Shown: positions 58,314 to 60,167 of the stretch, piece by piece
Numbering within the stretch: the first letter of the stretch is position 1
How the letters are laid out: every line of letters begins with the position of its first letter
Assembly (NCBI GenBank): GCA_018304105.1
Contig: JAGVWX010000017.1
Location: 1 to 60,167, forward strand
DNA: 60,167 bases
Direction of reading: 5' to 3'
DNA from: Candidatus Pacearchaeota archaeon
GTDB lineage: Archaea > Nanobdellota > Nanobdellia > Pacearchaeales > GW2011-AR1
Program-made: the position numbers and the translations under genes
The notes under the pieces: model-generated
Told to the model about the DNA's origin: nothing
Database searches by the model: none
What the model saw: only the letters and a program-made list of their open reading frames with translations

Positions 58314-58603
58314 TTTGTTGAAAAAGTAGGAGATTGCAGGTTTATTATATTGATTGGGGCGAGCGCACTACATGACGAGTATTATCGATAATATTTCGCA
58401 TGTGGTCGCGAGAAGAAGGGATCTGGGAGAGGTAAGGGCGGGCTTTTCACTGAAAGTGAAATTTATGTGGGAATCCTAAACCTGCTAAAAAGTCAGAGTT
58501 ATTTGCGACAAATAATTCGACTTGCGAAATCCATTAGCTGCAAGTCGAAACTATCTGGGCGGGTGGGTGGGTGCAAATAACTCAAGAAATATTTTCAACA
58601 AAG
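58314..58603. repeat. family A+B structured element, copy A7
   Basis: The ends TTTGTTGAAAA and TTTTCAACAAA pair perfectly. The A core is ACTACATG (58367-58374)/CATGTGGT (58399-58406) and TTTCACT-GAA-AGTGAAA follows. The B part has GAGTTATTTGC (58496-58506)/GCAAATAACTC (58573-58583) with TTCGACTTGC/GCAAGTCGAA inside and the G-run GGGCGGGTGGGTGGG (58557-58571). Confidence 0.85.
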
Positions 58604-58618
58604 CAGCAAATTCGCTCT

Positions 58619-58831
58619 TCAAAACTTCTTCATAACATAACTTCCAGTCTTCCACTGCACAATCCCTACAATAATTCCCCCAATTCCAATAAGCAGAAGA
58701 ACAAACCCAAGAGAAAGATTAACATAAATCCATGCAAGAATCGCGAATATAATAAAAATCACTCCTGTAAGAAAAGGCTTAATTCCTTTAAGCCTATATC
58801 CCCAGCCCGTAACTGTTCCAACACTTGACAT
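58619..58831 (-). CDS. two-helix membrane protein (70 aa)
   Basis: Two transmembrane helices (about 19-36 and 40-59). The C-terminal tail QWKTGSYVMKKF is basic. No family recognised; it lies between the hydrogenase small-subunit operon and the A7 element. Confidence 0.6.
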   Translation of the reverse strand: MSSVGTVTGWGYRLKGIKPFLTGVIFIIFAILAWIYVNLSLGFVLLLIGIGGIIVGIVQWKTGSYVMKKF

Positions 58832-58886
58832 ATTAAAAACAAGACTACTTTCTTTTTAAAATTATTGACACTACGACTTTTTCAGA

Positions 58887-59306
58887 TTATCTCAACGCCC
58901 TGCCCGGCTTCCACTTGCCTTTGTATTTAACAAACGTAACAAAATTTTCAAGCTTTTCCATTGCTTTCATCCTCACAGCTAAAGGTGCGCTGATAAAAAT
59001 AAATACTTTTCTCTTCCCGTAAAACAAATCTGCCCTCCTCGTCCGCGTCTTATTCAAATAGTAATACTCGTGCTTATCGATATTTTTAACTGCGTTTCTT
59101 TTTCTTCTTACGACTTTCCCGCCTGAATAAAAAGTTTCGGTATATTTTCCTATAGAAATGCCTGCGTTGAAACCTTGATTCAGAAAACCTTCCAGCCAAA
59201 AGTAAAAATCAGAAGATTTGTTAACAATCAAATAACTAAATGTTTCCTGATTTGCAAACCCATATGCTTTTATTTTCTTAATTTTCTTAATTTGTGAAAC
59301 TGTCAT
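58887..59306 (-). CDS. protein of unknown function in the hydrogenase operon (139 aa)
   Basis: Its start overlaps the small-subunit gene by four bases, so it is translated with it. The protein is basic, beta-rich and without cysteines or membrane segments, with repeated aromatic residues (DFYFWLEGF, EYYYLNKTRTRRADLFY, VFIFISAPL). It may be a hydrogenase accessory or an unrelated passenger. Unrecognised. Confidence 0.65.
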   Translation of the reverse strand: MTVSQIKKIKKIKAYGFANQETFSYLIVNKSSDFYFWLEGFLNQGFNAGISIGKYTETFYSGGKVVRRKRNAVKNIDKHEYYYLNKTRTRRADLFYGKRKVFIFISAPLAVRMKAMEKLENFVTFVKYKGKWKPGRALR

Positions 59307-59806
59307 TTTCCTATTCCAAACTCCACGAGCATCTTATTCAAAACCTCAAGAAACTTCTCCTCATTCATCGGGCATCCCGGAACTTTCGCATCAACTCTCA
59401 CCAAGTCCTCGAGCTTATGCACCTTGTCCGATTGATGAAATTTTCTAAGCAAAAATTCAATCTCTTTCTCCAGCTCTTTAGAAAACATATTTCTCTGAGC
59501 GCTCGGCCCCCCAGTGCAGGCGCAACTCCCAATAGCCACAAGCTTCTTGCAGTTCTTCCTAATCTCAAGCAGTTCTTTCTTTTCCCTATCAGAAGCAATC
59601 GCACCCTCGACAAAAGCCACATCAAGTCCTTCAAGTTTATTCTTCTTCCTTAAAACCCTGACATATTGAAAATCCACTACCTTGCTCCACTCTTCAAAAT
59701 GATCATTCAATAATTCAGTAAAAACAATAGTAGAATCCTCACAGCACGAAAAACTAAACCACCCAATCTTAAGTTTCTTATTTTCCGCAACCTCTTTCTT
59801 TGCCAT
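59303..59806 (-). CDS. [NiFe] hydrogenase small subunit (group 3-like)
   Basis: 167 residues of the group 3 small-subunit fold (20-kDa NADH:ubiquinone oxidoreductase-like), carrying the proximal [4Fe-4S] cluster that passes electrons to the nickel site. Visible are the C-C pair in SFSCCED (21-22), GSCAC (94-97) and VPGCP (145). Length is normal for the delta subunit. The large-subunit gene is about 2 kb downstream on the same strand, separated by the 139-residue gene, a small membrane-protein gene, the A7 element and the MNT-HEPN genes. Confidence 0.9.
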   Translation of the reverse strand: MAKKEVAENKKLKIGWFSFSCCEDSTIVFTELLNDHFEEWSKVVDFQYVRVLRKKNKLEGLDVAFVEGAIASDREKKELLEIRKNCKKLVAIGSCACTGGPSAQRNMFSKELEKEIEFLLRKFHQSDKVHKLEDLVRVDAKVPGCPMNEEKFLEVLNKMLVEFGIGK

Positions 59807-59958
59807 AAAAGAAAAAGCCCAAGACAGTTTTTATTTGTTTCTGCTCACTCTCAAACCACAAAACAAAAATCCAAAGTCATCACCGCCTCAGATTGATATT
59901 TTATCTTCATCCATATGCTTGGTGCTTTCTCACCTTTCAAAATAATCGTCATAATATC

Positions 59959-60005
59959 AGCAATTCTGAAAATTTAAGCTATATTTTTAGGGCTTTCAAA
60001 AATCA
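59959..60005 (+). repeat. TTTAAGCTAT motif, copy related to 33510-33555
   Basis: CAGCAATTCTGAAAATTTAAG and GCTATATTTTTAGGGCTTTC with AAAAATCATATC match 33510-33555 closely, where TCAGAAAAC, TTAAGCTATATT and CTTTCAAAAATCAAATC recur. The stretch 59807-59958 shows nothing else. Confidence 0.5.
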
Positions 60006-60076
60006 TATCGATAAAGACACAGAAACTTAATCAGCAACAGCTTCATTTTAATAATATTCGTCAGAAAATTTAATTA

Positions 60077-60126
60077 GGCGCGGGAAATCTACACCTTTCA
60101 AGGTGGGGATGAGAGCGCCCCAAACT
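60077..60126 (+). ncRNA. structured RNA candidate at the window end
   Basis: GGCGC (60077-60081) pairs with GCGCC (60115-60119), with a CACCTT/AAGGTG hairpin inside (60092-60105) and a GGGGATGAGA right arm. AAACTA follows the stem. It resembles the candidate at 108-169 and may be the same sort of small RNA; the inner hairpin also resembles transposon-end stems, but no transposase is present here. Confidence 0.3.
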
Positions 60127-60167
60127 ATTTTTAGTAAAAAGATTATAAAAAAGTGAACAAGATTGTT

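Noticed and set aside
60077-60119. Hairpin that resembles an IS200/IS605 end
   Set aside because: No tnpA or tnpB frame lies nearby and the match rests on one stem, so it is listed only as a structured RNA candidate.

Overview
The window reads as a piece of an archaeal genome, most likely a small DPANN-type archaeon of the Woesearchaeales/Pacearchaeales kind. The grounds are a transcription factor B gene, TATA boxes 20-30 bases before start codons (many transcripts look leaderless), ATGA/TAATG overlaps, prepilin-type (class III) signal sequences, a very large secreted protein with a pilin-like partner, and many tiny zinc-ribbon and membrane proteins. The lineage is an inference; no rRNA is present.

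Layout. 0-3 kb: TFB, tRNA-Leu(CAA) flanked by fragments of itself and a string of short palindromes. 1.7-13 kb (minus strand): a cell-surface operon of a 43-aa protein, a pilin-like 683-aa protein, a ~2516-aa secreted protein and two anchored proteins. 13-13.7 kb: tRNA-Val(GAC) in a cluster of its own fragments. 13.7-21 kb: secreted Cys-rich proteins, two of them paralogs with a Kunitz-like segment, a DUF112-type permease and a three-repeat surface protein. 21-27.6 kb: iscU, iscS, an ArsR-type regulator, a phosphoesterase and a 2-oxoacid:ferredoxin oxidoreductase. 27.7-34.3 kb: a copper island (CopA-type ATPase, CopZ-like chaperone, cupredoxins, Gly/Met-rich membrane proteins, two 19-aa microproteins, a membrane-tethered winged-helix protein). 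34.3-42 kb: zinc ribbons, a membrane-linked ATPase, acetyl-CoA synthetase, a CYTH enzyme, a shortened thioredoxin-reductase-like protein and a hydrogenase maturation protease. 42-54.7 kb: toxin-antitoxin genes, a Cas4-like nuclease, DUF5678 plus retropepsin-like protein, and a type I restriction-modification locus with four tandem small HTH genes and a Swt1-like HEPN gene between hsdS and hsdR, then a Fic protein. 54.8-59.8 kb: small proteins and a [NiFe] hydrogenase whose large subunit is translationally coupled to an MNT-HEPN pair.

The most striking non-coding feature is a scattered family of structured intergenic elements. At least seven A copies share base-paired ends related to TTGAAAA/TTTTCAA and a core hairpin whose helix changes by compensatory substitutions. 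Related modules (B, C, D, E) use the same style, and several carry G-quadruplex-type runs. One copy sits in frame inside a gene, one lies between 11-bp direct repeats, and two B modules flank a cupredoxin gene. These elements and the HTH4-HEPN insert in the restriction locus are the best candidates for something undescribed.

Four genes are each broken by one missing base in a homopolymer run (positions 25769, 27569, 37374, 43120). A shared sequencing cause is likely, but recoding is not excluded at the A-AAA-AAG site.
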